Assembly (NCBI GenBank): GCA_947683625.1 | Contig: CANTUR010000600.1 | Span: 281,001-345,000, forward strand | DNA from: Mallotus nudiflorus | Lineage: Eukaryota; Streptophyta; Magnoliopsida; Malpighiales; Euphorbiaceae | Direction: 5' to 3' | DNA length: 64,000 bases | Part shown: positions 24,346 through 36,249 of the stretch, piece by piece | Layout: the number at the start of each line of letters is the position of its first letter | Position numbering within the stretch: the stretch's first letter is position 1 | Notes under the pieces: model-generated | Seen by the model: the letters and a program-made list of their open reading frames with translations, nothing else | What the model was told of the DNA's origin: nothing | Databases searched by the model: none | Position numbers and translations under genes: made by a program

Positions 24346-25072
24346 AGATGTCCGTTTTACAGGGGAGGTTCTATCGAATTTTTGGTAGAATTCTCGTAAA
24401 ACGTGATATCCAGTTGAACCCTAATTTTCGATTCTGTGTTTAATACTCTAGATTGAATTCTAGGATTTCTGTTAGGTTTATTCTGATGTCGATTATTTAT
24501 TGCTTGTTTAGTTGCGCCGAGACCGAGGGCTAGTGGACCAGGCTCGTCGGACCTGTCTCGTGGAGCGCATTAGGTGAGTTACTATACTATATATATATAC
24601 TTAGGATGCATGATTTAGAAATGCATGTTTTATGTTGATTAAATATACATGAATAATTTGATTATTTCTTAAGTTTACATTAAGTATATTTTTGGTATAT
24701 ATTAAATTATATACATGTTTTGTAAATAAAATATACTTAAAATGTTTTTAAATATATTTCCAGCTTAATTTATAATTTGATTGAATGCATTTGACGTATA
24801 TATACTCGAAATATACCTGGTTTACTTTTGGTATATTTCTGGTATATATATGGATTATATTGTTATTTCATTTACATTCATGCATCATTTATTTTTGTGA
24901 ATGAATATTTTATATTATTTATTAATGAAGGATATCAATAGAACGTGCTACCTAGTGGGCAGCACTAGGACCGAGTACGTACCGGTACGCCTATAGTGTT
25001 TAGGCTATATTACTAACTTATTTGTGGATATTGATTGAATGTGATTATTGATATGTGTGAGATATGGTTTGG

Positions 25073-25172
25073 GTGTGATTGCTGGAGCTCGGTTGACTTA
25101 GTGTCTCGGGGCCAATCACACTGGCAGTCAGACTGCTGGAGCTCGATTGACTTAGTGTCTCTGGGCCAGTCT
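25073..25172 (+). other. Tandem hairpin pair in LTR C
   Basis: Two copies of a GCTGGAGCTCGGTTGACTTA-type unit, 54 bp apart, are each enclosed by inverted arms: GTGTGATTG (25073-25081) with CAATCACAC (25113-25121), and AGACTG (25130-25135) with CAGTCT (25167-25172). Counterparts are found in E (33249-33355), F (about 36925-37030), H (about 42885-42987) and K (about 63375-63480). Confidence 0.65.
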
Positions 25173-28100
25173 ACTGTCTAAATGGATTAAGTGGATATAT
25201 TTGGAATAAGTGAGCCTGTATGGCCAGAGTGTTGTTTAACACTATTTTCTGAGGTTGCGATATTCTAGGGTTCTATGTGATCCTTCATAAAGATGATTTT
25301 CAATAAAACATATAAAATGATTTTCTGCATTTGTGTGTATTTGCCTGTATATATATTAGATATATATATACTGTTGATTGTATGCATTATCATTTAGTAT
25401 GTATGTATATATATTATAGTAATTCACTTAGTGAGGTCTGACTCCCCTCCGTTGACTATTTTTCAGGAGAGTCAACTTCTTCAGACCTCAGTAGCAGGTC
25501 GATACGCCGGATTTCTTCCGCCCCGGCTTCTTTATGTAAATTGTCTACTTGAGTCTTATTTATTTTATCTAGACACTGTAGTAGTTGTGAATTAAAGTAT
25601 TGGATTTCATGTATTTTATTTAAAGAGATGTATTATATTGAAACTGGATTTGTATTAAAAAGATTATATATCTATGGGATGAGGAGATTTGATTTAAATC
25701 TAGTTGATGTGAATAATATTATGATATTATGATTTTTATTTCCGCTGCATATTATATTGTTATTGATATTATTGCATGATTTTATTTTATTTTTAGGCTT
25801 GCTACGGGTTCTGGATTCGAAAGAATTCCTGTTCCCTAGCGCCGGTCATGGCCCCTGTTTTGGGTCGTGACACGCACGTCCCGATCCCTCATCGGCATTG
25901 TGCCTCTCTGGCATCCAGCTACACCACCACCCCTCTCCCTCTTCTCCGGCATTGGTAGCTCCCTAAAACTAAAAGTGACTAAATCTTCCATTTCTGGTCA
26001 CCGTTTCTCGAGCTTCCGGTCTCTATCATCTCCCTTAGCTCTAGTGAGTATGAATCTAAACTTAGTTTAAACTTTAAACTTCATTTTCTTGAGTTTTGTT
26101 GAATTTTTTTTGGAGCTTTAGGGTTTTCAAAATTTTTTTAAGCTTGATCTTGATGAATCTTGCAATCTTCCTTCACAAAAGTTGTTCTTGAAAGCTTACT
26201 CTACCTCTACAAAATTTTGGAATTTATTTTAATTTTTGTGTATTTTTGAATATTTTATTATTATTTAATTAGTTTTTTGTAAATTAATTTATTTAATTAT
26301 AAAATTTGTTGATCTAGTGTTTTATGGGTTATTATTATTTAGTGTTGAGATTATAATTTTTGTGATTTTTATGTAATTTTTATAAATATTTTTAGTTTAT
26401 GTCAATATTGGATAATTAGGTTATATTTGATTTTTTTTTTTGTTGAAATTATTGTTTAATAATGTGTTTTAGTTAATATTAGTAATATATATGTTGAGAA
26501 AATAATTTTTATGCATTTATAGAATTTTTATAAAATTTTTTAGTAATATTAGTATATTATGTGTATTTTTGTATTATAGGGTTAAATACGTAATTTTGTT
26601 AAGATTGTAGTTAAATATTATGTTTTAATTGATTTTATAATTATTTAAGGTATTAAAATGATTTTTAAAAATTATTTACTATTTTTAACTAATTAATACT
26701 AATTTTGAAAAATTATTTTCAAATAATTTATTATATATTATTCTGGTAATAAATTGGGTTTTTTAGTAATTTTTAATATGTATTTAGGCTATTTTAGTTA
26801 TTTGAATATATAAAGTGAATTTTTATTAATTTATATTGAATTATTGAGAAATTGGATTTTTAATAATATTATATTATTATTTAAGGATTTTTACGTAATT
26901 ATTGAGAAATAATTATTTTTGGTGTTTTAATGTTAAATATGCTATATTTTGAGGATATTTGTTGCTTTTATTGATTTTTAGTATATTTATTATATTGGTT
27001 GGATTTTTTGGTGAATTGTGGACTTTGGTTAAGGAATTGTGAAGTTTGAGATCCCAACCGAGAGTTGTGTGAATTCTGGTTTTCGAAGGATGTTTTTCTT
27101 GCAGGACTGACTCTACTTTTTAGTAGAGAGATGTCTGTTTTATAAAAGAGGTTCTGCCGAATTTTTTGGTAGAATTCTCGTAAAATGTGATATCGGGTCA
27201 ATTATGTGTCTGTCTGTGTTATGTAATTTTAGATTAAGTCTCTATAGAGTTTAAGTTAGATTTATTCTGATTTCCGTATTTATTTTATTATTTAGTTGCG
27301 TCGAGACTGAAGCCTAGTGGACCGGGTCCATCAGACCAGTCTCGTGGAGCATAAACCTGTGAGTTGTTATTTTATATATACATTGCACTTAGCTTGCATG
27401 TTTTAGAAAATACATGTTTTAAATGTATATTTATTTATATTTGTTTTATTAAATGATTAGTATACTTTATGTATATTTTTAGTATATTTTAGGTATATTT
27501 CTAACTAAATGCATGTTATATTATTGATTTATACTTAAATTGTTTTTAAGTATTTAATGGTTTATTTTTGGCATATTTTATGATTGATTTGAATTTATTT
27601 GACATATATATACTTGAAATATATTTAGTTCATTTTAGGTATATTTCTGGTATATATATGGTTTATTTTTTTATTTTGAATGATATTATGCATTATTTAT
27701 TTTCTTGCATGAATGATTTATTTTAAATGAAGGATATCGATAGAATGTGTTACCTAGTGGGTAGCATTAGGACCGTGTACATACCGGTGCAATAGATTTA
27801 GGGTTGAGTAAGAATCCTTGTGGTAATTATGATTTGATTGAGATTGATGATTGATTTGATTAAAATGTGATGTAATTGATGATGTGATTTCTAGAGCTCG
27901 GTTGACTAAGTGTCTCGGGGCTAATGATACTGATAGTCAGACTGCTAGAGCTCAGTTGACTTAGTGTCTTGGGGCTAGTCTACTGTCCATATGGATTAAG
28001 TGAATTTATTTGGAATTAAGTGAGCATGTACGGCTAGAGTGATATTATTGTTGATTAAGGTTGCGATTCTATTTGATCCTTCATAAAACTATGATTTTTC

Positions 28101-30797
28101 ATATTATTATATAATTGATTTTCAGTATATGTGCGAATTGCTTGTATATATATTTATTATATACAAATGTTTGATTACATTTGACATATAGGATATGCAT
28201 GTATATATATTATAACAATTCACTCAGTAAGGTCTGACTCCCCTCAGTTAACATTTTTACAGGAGAGTCTTCTTCTTCAGACCTCAGCAGTAGACCCATC
28301 CACTGGATTTCTTCTACCCCGGCTCTTTTATGTAAATTATCTACTTAATTTTTATATTGTACTCAAGAAAACTGCAGTAGTTATAATTTGTATCAGTAAT
28401 GAATTGTATTTTATATTTACTGTATGTGGTTTTAATTCAGAGGCCTTTCTCTGAATAGTGTATTAATATTTTGTTGTTATGATATAAAGAGATTATTTTT
28501 GTTATATGGATTTGAGATTTTAATTATGGTGCATATGATATTTTATATTATTGCATGCTTTTCTTTTAAGGCTTGCTATGGGTTTTAGATTTGAAAGAAT
28601 TCCCGTTCCCTAGTGCTGGTCATGGCCCCCGGTTTTGGTCGTGACGCAAATAGAACCTTAATATTCGAAACCTCAATCATAAAATAATGCTAGCCACATA
28701 GGGTCACTTAATTCCAAGGTAATTCACTTATTCCATTTTAGACAATAGACTGACCTTGAGATACTAAGTCAACCGAGCTCCAACAGTCTGACTGTCAATG
28801 TGATTGGCCTCGAGACACTAGGTCAATCGAGCTCCAGCAACCACACTACTCAATCACATCGATTCTCAATAATCAATCAATCAAATATTACGTCAAATGA
28901 TATAACAATTTAACCCTAAAATCTATCGCATTGGTATGTACTCGGTCCTAGTGCAACCCACTAGGTAGCATGTTCTATTGACATCCTTCAAATAAAAATC
29001 ACGTATATTTATGGAAAATAATAAAATGCACAATTAAAATAAAGTGGCATACAATAGACAAGAATATACTAAAAATATGCCAAAGGTATACTGAAAATAT
29101 ACCAAATTTAAATAAGATGCATATACTAAAATAAACCATAAAGATACCAAAGATATGCTACGTGTATTTTGAAAATATACAAGCATATATATCAAAATAT
29201 ACTAAAAATAAACCGAAAATATACCAAATCATTTAATAAATTAAATCACTTTTAAACATATAATGAAAATGTAAAATCCTTAGTCATGCATCCTAAATGC
29301 AATGCATAAATAGTATAATAACTCATATGTTTGCACTTATTGAGATTGAAATTAATATAGTATTATATAATATATCCAAAAATTATTTTTTCATTACTAA
29401 AATTAATAACATTATATACTAACACTAAATTAACCAAATTTTTTATTCAAAACAATTAATTAGCCTAATTAACAAAAATTCAATAATTAATAATAAAATA
29501 ATAAAAAATTAACCAAGATTCAAATAAATTCCAAAAATTTAAACAAAAATATTTCTAGAAAGATTAAGTTACTAGGAGCAACATTTGTTAAGGAAGTTTC
29601 CAAGATTCAACTTAAAAAATGTCACGACCCAAATTGAGAGTCATGACTAGCGCTAGGAAACGAGAATTCTTTTGAATCCGAAACCCATAGCAAACCTTAA
29701 AAAATAAAAGCATGCAATTAATAAATAAAAATATGCACCATAATTTAAATCTCAAACCAATATAATAAAAAATAACTTTCTGCCATATCATAAAATAAAA
29801 TATATAATACAATATTTAAAGAAAAGTCTTTGAAATAACAATCAACAACCTACAAATAAAAAATACAACTCACTACTGCAATTTTCTAGAGTACAATAAA
29901 ATTAAGTCAGTAATTTACACAAAATAGCTGGGGCTGAAGAAATCCAATGGATGAGCCTACTACTAAGGTCTGAGGAAGAAAAGTCTCCTGTAAAAAATAC
30001 AACTGAGGGGAGTCAGACCTCATTGAGTGAATTGTTATATTATATATACATGTATCTCCTAATTTCAAATGCAATCAATCATACATATATAATAAATATA
30101 TATACACGCATTTTACACAGATGCTGAAAACACTTTATAGATAAATATTGAAAAACATTTATTTTATTGAAGGATCAAATAGAACCCTATTTAATCACAA
30201 CCTCAATTAACAATAACTCTTTAGCCATGCAAGCTCACTTAATTCTAAATTATTTCACTTATTCCATTATGGATAGTAGACTGGACCTGAGATACTAAGT
30301 CAACCGAGCTCCAACAGTCTGACTGTTAGTGTGATTGACCTTGAGACACTAGGTCAACTGAGCGCCAGCAACCACACTATTCATTCATACCAATCTTAAT
30401 CAATCAATCATTCATATATCACCTCAAGTGATTCATAATTGAACCCTAAATCTATCTCACTGGTACGTACACGGTCATAATGCTGCCCACTAGATATCAC
30501 GTTCTATCGATATCCTTCATTTAAAATAAAATATTTATATAGGAAAATAAATAATGCATAATAACATTCATAATAATAAAATAAACCATATATATACCAA
30601 AAATATACCTAAAATAAACTAAGTATATTTTGAGTATATATATGACAAATAAATTCAAATCAACCATGAAATATACCAAAGATAAACCAATAATATACTA
30701 AAGACATTTTAAGTATAAATAAAAAATATAACATGCATTTATTTTGAAATATATAAAAAATATACTAAAAATATACCTAACATATACTAAACATTTA

Positions 30798-33700
30798 TGT
30801 AATATCCCGTGTTTTTAAATATTTTAATAATACATCGGGATATGCAGTGTTAATAATTTTTGTATATATATATGATATTTCATGAGATGTTATTTAATTA
30901 AAATTGATTTTTATTATTTTATGATATTTTAAGTATTTTACATAAAATTTTTCCGGAACTTGCATTTTTAGGGAAATTTTTACGTAAATTATTTATTATT
31001 AATTATATTAAATAGATTTCCGAACTTGCATGAACTCATATATATTTTTAAAGTACTAAATAATGTATATATGTGTATTTATTTATTTAATTAGAGTTTA
31101 ATTAATTGCCCTATTATTTTATTATTTATTTATTAGTTTTATTGTTATTTAATTATTTTTATTTAGTATTAAATTATTAAAATATTAAATTATATGTGTG
31201 TGGTGTGTATTTAATGTGTGTAAATTTTATATTATTTTAATATATAGTGTAAAAGTATATATATATACATATACATTAAGATTAAAAACAAATTATAAAG
31301 TTTGAGTTATTTACGGTTTTGCCATTCTTTCTTCTTCTTCTTCCTCCCGACCGTTCCCATCGCCGTTCCACCTCTGCTACCGCCGTTCCCTTGCCGTTGG
31401 TGTGCCGTCCAGTGTGCCACCTCCTTCCCCAGCCTTCCTCGCCGTCAACAGCGCCCTATTCCGACGTGTTTTTGGCTAGAATTAGCTCGGGCGAAAGTGG
31501 AAGCTACGTCGATCACGCCGTTTTTGGCCACCGTTTTTGACACCGCCAGTCTCTTTCTTCTCCTTGAGCTCCGGTGAGTGTGATTCCAAGCTTTGTTTCA
31601 TTTAAAATGGTCTTGATTTGCTTAGGTTTTGATTTTCAATTTCGGCCATTTTAGGGTTTTTAATTTTTTTTGAACTTTGAATTGTTTGATTCATGAAAAG
31701 TCCCTTAAAAAATGTTCATCCTAGTAGCTTAATATACATGTGTGAATTTTTGTAGAATTTTTGGAGATTATTTTGATTTTTGGGTATTTTTGAATATTTT
31801 GTTATTATTTTCTAATTTTTGGAAATTAATTAATTAAATTATGAAATTGTGTTTTATGATAAATATAGGTGTTGAAATGAATTATTGGAATTTATTTGGA
31901 ATTTTTATGAATTTCTATGTATTTATTTGAATTTAATTAATTTATGTAATTTTTGAAAAATAGGGTTAATTGTGTTTTTAATTGAAATTAATTAGTTAAT
32001 TGAGTTTAATTATTGATATTATTGATAAATATGTGGAGAAAATTAATTTTGGATAATTATACTATTTTTGGTGAATTTTTGAATGAATTTTAGTATATTT
32101 ATATATATAGGGGTATTTTGATAATTTTACACAAAATTAGCTAAAAATGTAATTAAATTGGTTTTAATAGTTATTTAAGGTATAAAAATGATTTGTACAA
32201 ATTATTTAGTATTTTTAATTAATTAAAACTATTTTTCGTGAATTATTTTCAATTATATATATAATATACGATTTTTCTAAATAAAATGAGTTTTTATCGG
32301 GTTTTATTGTGTTTTAGGGTTAATTATGTAATTTCTACTTATAAAATGTATTTCTGTGATATAAGGGTATTTTTGGTATTTTCATAAATATTCTGTGATT
32401 GTGGACCCCGGTCGGTAGACTGTAGTTTGGAGTTCGATCGAGGGGGTTGTAATTGTAATTCTGCGTTTATTTTCGAAGTGTGTTTCTTTTTAGGGTCGGC
32501 TCTACTCTTTGAGTAGAGAGATGTCCATTTTATAGGGGAGGTTCTGTCAAAATTTTGGTAGAATTCTCGTAAAATGTGATGTCCGGTAGAACCCTAATTC
32601 TATTTCTGTGCTAATATTCTAGATCGAGTTTCTAGGATTTTCTGTTAGGTTCATCCTGATGTCTGTTATTTTTGTTTGTTTAGTTGCGCCGAGACCGAGA
32701 CCTAGTGGACCAGGCCCATCGGATCTATCTCGAGGAGCGCACTAAGTGTGAGTTACTATTTTATATATATGTGCTCTAGGGTGCATGATTTTAGAAATAT
32801 ATGTTTTATTTTGATTAAATATACATAATGGTTTAATTATTACTTAAGTTTATTTTTAGTTTATTTTTGGTTATTTTATGTATATTTTAAACTATATGCA
32901 TGTCTTATTAATGAATTATGCTTAAAATGTTTTTGAAAATATTTCTAGCTTATTTTGTAATTAGATGGGATTTCTTTGACGTATATATACTCGAAATATA
33001 CTTGGTTTACTTTTGGTATATTTCTAGTATATATATGGTTATTGTTGCTATTATATTTAAATTCATGCATCATTTACTTTTACGAATGTATGCTTTATAT
33101 TTCAATGAAGGATATCAATAGAACGTGCTACCTAGTGGGCAGCACTAGGACAGAGTACGTACCGGTACGCTGATAGCATTTAGGCTATATTACTAACCAT
33201 TTGTGGATATTGATTAATATGATTATTTAATGTGTGATATGGTTTGGAAGTGTGATTGCTGGAGCTCGGTTGACCAAGCGTCTCGGGGCCAATCACACTG
33301 ACAGTCAGACTGCTAGAGCTCGGTTGACTTAGTGTCTCGGGGCCAGTTTACTGTCCAAATGGATCAAGTGAACATATATTGGAATAAGTGAGCCTGTGTG
33401 GCTAGAGTGTTGTCTAACACTGTTTTGAGGTTGCGATATTCTAGGGTTCTATTTGATCCTTCATAAACGATGATTTTTAATAAAATATATAAAATGATTT
33501 TATTGCATCCGTGTGTATTTGCCTGTATATATATTTATATATGTACTATTGACTATATGCATTGTCATTTAGTATGCATGTATATATATTATAGTAATTC
33601 ACTCAGTGAGGTCTGACTCCCCTCCGTTGACTATTTTTTAGGAGAGTCATCTTCATCAAACCTCAGTAGCAGACTTGTACGCCGGATTTCTTCTGCTCCG

Positions 33701-34022
33701 GCTTCTTTATGTAAACTGCTCACTTGAGTTTTATTTTTATAATCTAGACACTGCAGTAGTTATATAAAGTCATGAGATATGTACTTTAAATATTTGAACT
33801 GGATTTGTATTAAAAGTTTATTTATATATATGAGATATGGATTTGATTTAAATCCCATGGTGGAATATTATTTTGATACTTATGATTTTATTTCCGCTGC
33901 ATTAAGAGCTGCTGTTAGTATTATTGCATGTTTATTTTATTTTTAGGCTTGCTACGGGTTCCGGATTCGAAAGAATTCCCGTTCCCTAGCGCTGGTCATG
34001 GCCCCTGTTTTGGGTCGTGACA
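30798..34022 (+). mobile_element. Solo LTR E (plus), intact with perfect TSD
   Basis: This 3225-bp LTR begins TGTAATATCCCG and ends GGGTCGTGACA. Perfect ATTTA repeats flank it (30793-30797, 34023-34027), and LTR D continues across the site. It is very close in order and sequence to C, including leader, donor- and acceptor-like sites, the perfect hairpin at 32500-32518 and tandem hairpins at about 33249-33355. It has no coding capacity. Confidence 0.95.
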
Positions 34023-35702
34023 ATTTAATAAAATAATTCATGAACAAATACATATTAAAAACATGTATATTCTAAAACATGCAACCCAAATGCAATGTAT
34101 ATATAAAATAACAACTCATAAGTTTGCGTTCCTCAAGACTGGTTTGATGGGCCCTGTCCATTAGCCTTTGGTCTCGATGCAACTAAACAATAAAATAATG
34201 ACAATCAGAATAAAGCTAATTTAAATTTCTAAAAAGACTCGATCTAAGAAAACGGAACTCAGACAAAAACAAATACTCAGGATTGACACGAAGTCATGTT
34301 TTACGAGAATTCTACCCAAAAATTTGGCAGAGCTTCCTTTGTAAAATAAACATTTCTCTACTAAAAAGTAGAGCTGATCCTGCAAGAAAATGCACTTCTA
34401 ACAACAGAAAACACAACACCTTTTGTTGAGGCCTCAAACTACACAATTCTCCCAATCGAAGTCAACAATTTCACCAAAAATTAAATAATACAATAAATAT
34501 ATCAAAAATCAATAATTTCTACAAATATCCTCAAAATATCAAAATATAGCATATTTAAACATCAAAACACTAAATATAATTATTTTCACAATAATTAAAT
34601 AAAAATCCCAAAATAATAATATAATGTTATTTAAAATCAAATTTCTCAATAATTCAATATTAAATAATAAAAAATCACTTTTATATATTCAAATAACTGA
34701 AATAGCCTATATATATATTAAAAGTAATTAAAAGCCCATTTAACTACCAATTTAGTAAATAATATATTATTTGAAAATAAATTTTCAAAAATTAGTATTA
34801 ATTAGTTAAAAATAGTAAATAATTTATAAAAATCATTTTATTACCTTAAATAATTATAAAACCAATTAAAACCTACTATTTACAAAATTACACAATTACC
34901 ATAATAATTCAAAATACACATAATACTAAATAATTTCCTAAAAAATTATATAAAATCATTAGAATTATTTTATCAACATGTAATATACTAATATCACCTA
35001 AGACACAGAATTAACCAATAATTTCAACAAAAATACATATTTAACTTAATTATCCAATATTTACATAAACTAAAAATATAACTAAAAATTACACAATATT
35101 CTCAAAAATTATTTTCTCAACACTAAAATTAATAACAATATATAATAACACTAAATCAACCAATTTTATAATTAAATAAATTAATTTACAAAAATTCAAT
35201 AAATAATAATAAAATAATAAAAAATTCACCAAAATTCAAATAAATTGTAAAAATTAAAAAAAATATATTCATGAAGCTCAAGCAACAAGGATCAAAGTTT
35301 CTTAAGGGAGTTAGCATGAATCAACCAAAAGCAACCCTAAAAAAATTGAAACCCTAAAATCTTAAAAACAAAAAAATCAAGAAAACTCACAAAATAGGAG
35401 ATTTAAGCTCGAAAGGAGCTTGGAATTGTCTTGGCTGGAGGTAGAGGAGTCGAACAACACCAGAATGGCGAGCTAAGGTGGCCGGAGGAGGAAGAATGAT
35501 CGAAAAATCCAACTTGTTGTTGCTGCGCTGTTTCTACTTCTGTCGGCGCCAAAGAAGAAGGAAGAAGGCAGCGAAGCTGGCAGGAAGAAGGTGGTGGTTT
35601 GGGGAGCAAGGGGAGGAGGCACACGGATAGTAAGGGATCGAATGGTGGCGCGCAGGGAGAGGGGAGAGCTTGTTCTGTGTTTGCATTTTTTTTTTGTTCG
35701 AT

Positions 35703-35716
35703 TTTTATGTGTGTGT

Positions 35717-35772
<56 letters not shown>
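35703..35772. repeat. (TG)n(TA)n microsatellite in LTR D
   Basis: A compound dinucleotide run GTGTGTGTATGTGTG followed by about 25 TA units. It generates spurious open frames of alternating Tyr/Ile. Confidence 0.9.
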
Positions 35773-35775
<3 letters not shown>

Positions 35776-36249
35776 ACTTTATATTATAATAATAATACTT
35801 TAATTTAAATCAACCTCCACCACAAAAATATCCCTACATATATATATATATACACACACACACACATATATATAAACACACACATATATTAATATATACA
35901 CACATATAAAATTAACAACAAATAATAATAATACAAATAATGAAATTTAATAAAAACAATACTAGAAATAATAATACACTAAATTAATATTATTAAAATA
36001 ATACTATCCAAAATAATAAACATTAATAATGTAAATTAAATTTTTAAAATAATAAGTTTTGAAAATAAAATATTTACGTAGAAAATATAATTTAACATAA
36101 AATAATAATTATTAATCACAAAATAGTAAAATAAATAAATATGACTTTTAAATTTATTAACACTGCATATCTCAATATATATTAAAATAATTTAAAAATA
36201 TGGGTTACTACAAAAAAAAAATGGAAACCCTAATAGCCTTAAATAAAAA

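Larger units (their letters stand above)
23404..25466 (+). other. Candidate exon/intron signals inside LTR C
   Basis: In sense orientation: donor-like CCA|GTGAGTG at 23404; a T-rich intron-like stretch to acceptor-like TTTCTTTGCAG (AG 24318-24319); a 254-bp exon-like block; donor-like TTAG|GTGAGTT at 24574; and acceptor-like TATTTTTCAG (AG 25465-25466). The same sites recur in E (GT at 31574; TTTCTTTTTAG at about 32483-32493), in B (acceptor near 27103) and, reverse-complemented, in L1, D, F and M with some drift in the donors. No long frame joins them, so any product would be a non-coding or leader RNA. Splicing is inferred. Confidence 0.4.
22630..25872 (+). mobile_element. Solo LTR C (plus), intact with perfect TSD
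   Basis: This 3243-bp LTR begins TGTAATATCCCG and ends GGGTCGTGACA. It is flanked by perfect CGCAC direct repeats (22625-22629 and 25873-25877), which proves a clean integration into LTR B. It is among the best-preserved copies and serves as the reference for family landmarks: a T/A-rich U3 to about 23000, a pyrimidine-rich leader (23070-23400), a donor-like site at 23404, an acceptor-like AG at 24318-24319, a hairpin at 24326-24345, a second donor at 24574, the TACGTAC block near 24980, tandem hairpins at 25073-25172, an acceptor-like AG at 25465-25466, and the 3' end block. No internal domain is present. Confidence 0.95.
22061..28646 (+). mobile_element. LTR B (plus), nested in A and split by C
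   Basis: The pieces are 22061-22629 and 25873-28646, about 3338 bp after removing C and its duplicated 5 bp. The start is TGTCATGACCC (variant of TGTAATGACCC) and the end is GGTCGTGACG (last base drifted from A). The flanks TAAAT (22056-22060) and CAAAT (28647-28651) are a one-mismatch target duplication inside the A block GAAGGATCAAATAGAACC. It belongs to the subfamily whose U3 reads TTTAAATTATTT..., shared with D. It keeps the hairpin CTCTACTTTTTAGTAGAG (about 27110) and the tandem hairpin pair (about 27890-27985). Confidence 0.88.
29620..36212 (-). mobile_element. LTR D (minus), nested in A and split by E
   Basis: The pieces are 29620-30797 and 34023-36212, about 3363 bp without E. The ends are TGTCACGACCC and GGGTTACTACA (TGTAGTAACCC in sense), the same U3 subfamily as B. 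It is flanked by AAAAA on both sides within an A-rich part of LTR A. The flanks alone are weak evidence, but A reads collinearly across the insertion. Leader sequence (35400-35690), hairpins and acceptor-like sites are all present. Confidence 0.88.

Noticed and set aside
25073..25172. CRISPR-like repeat or tRNA gene
   Set aside because: Only two units 54 bp apart with hairpin arms, inside a plant LTR; no spacer array and no cloverleaf or A/B-box match.
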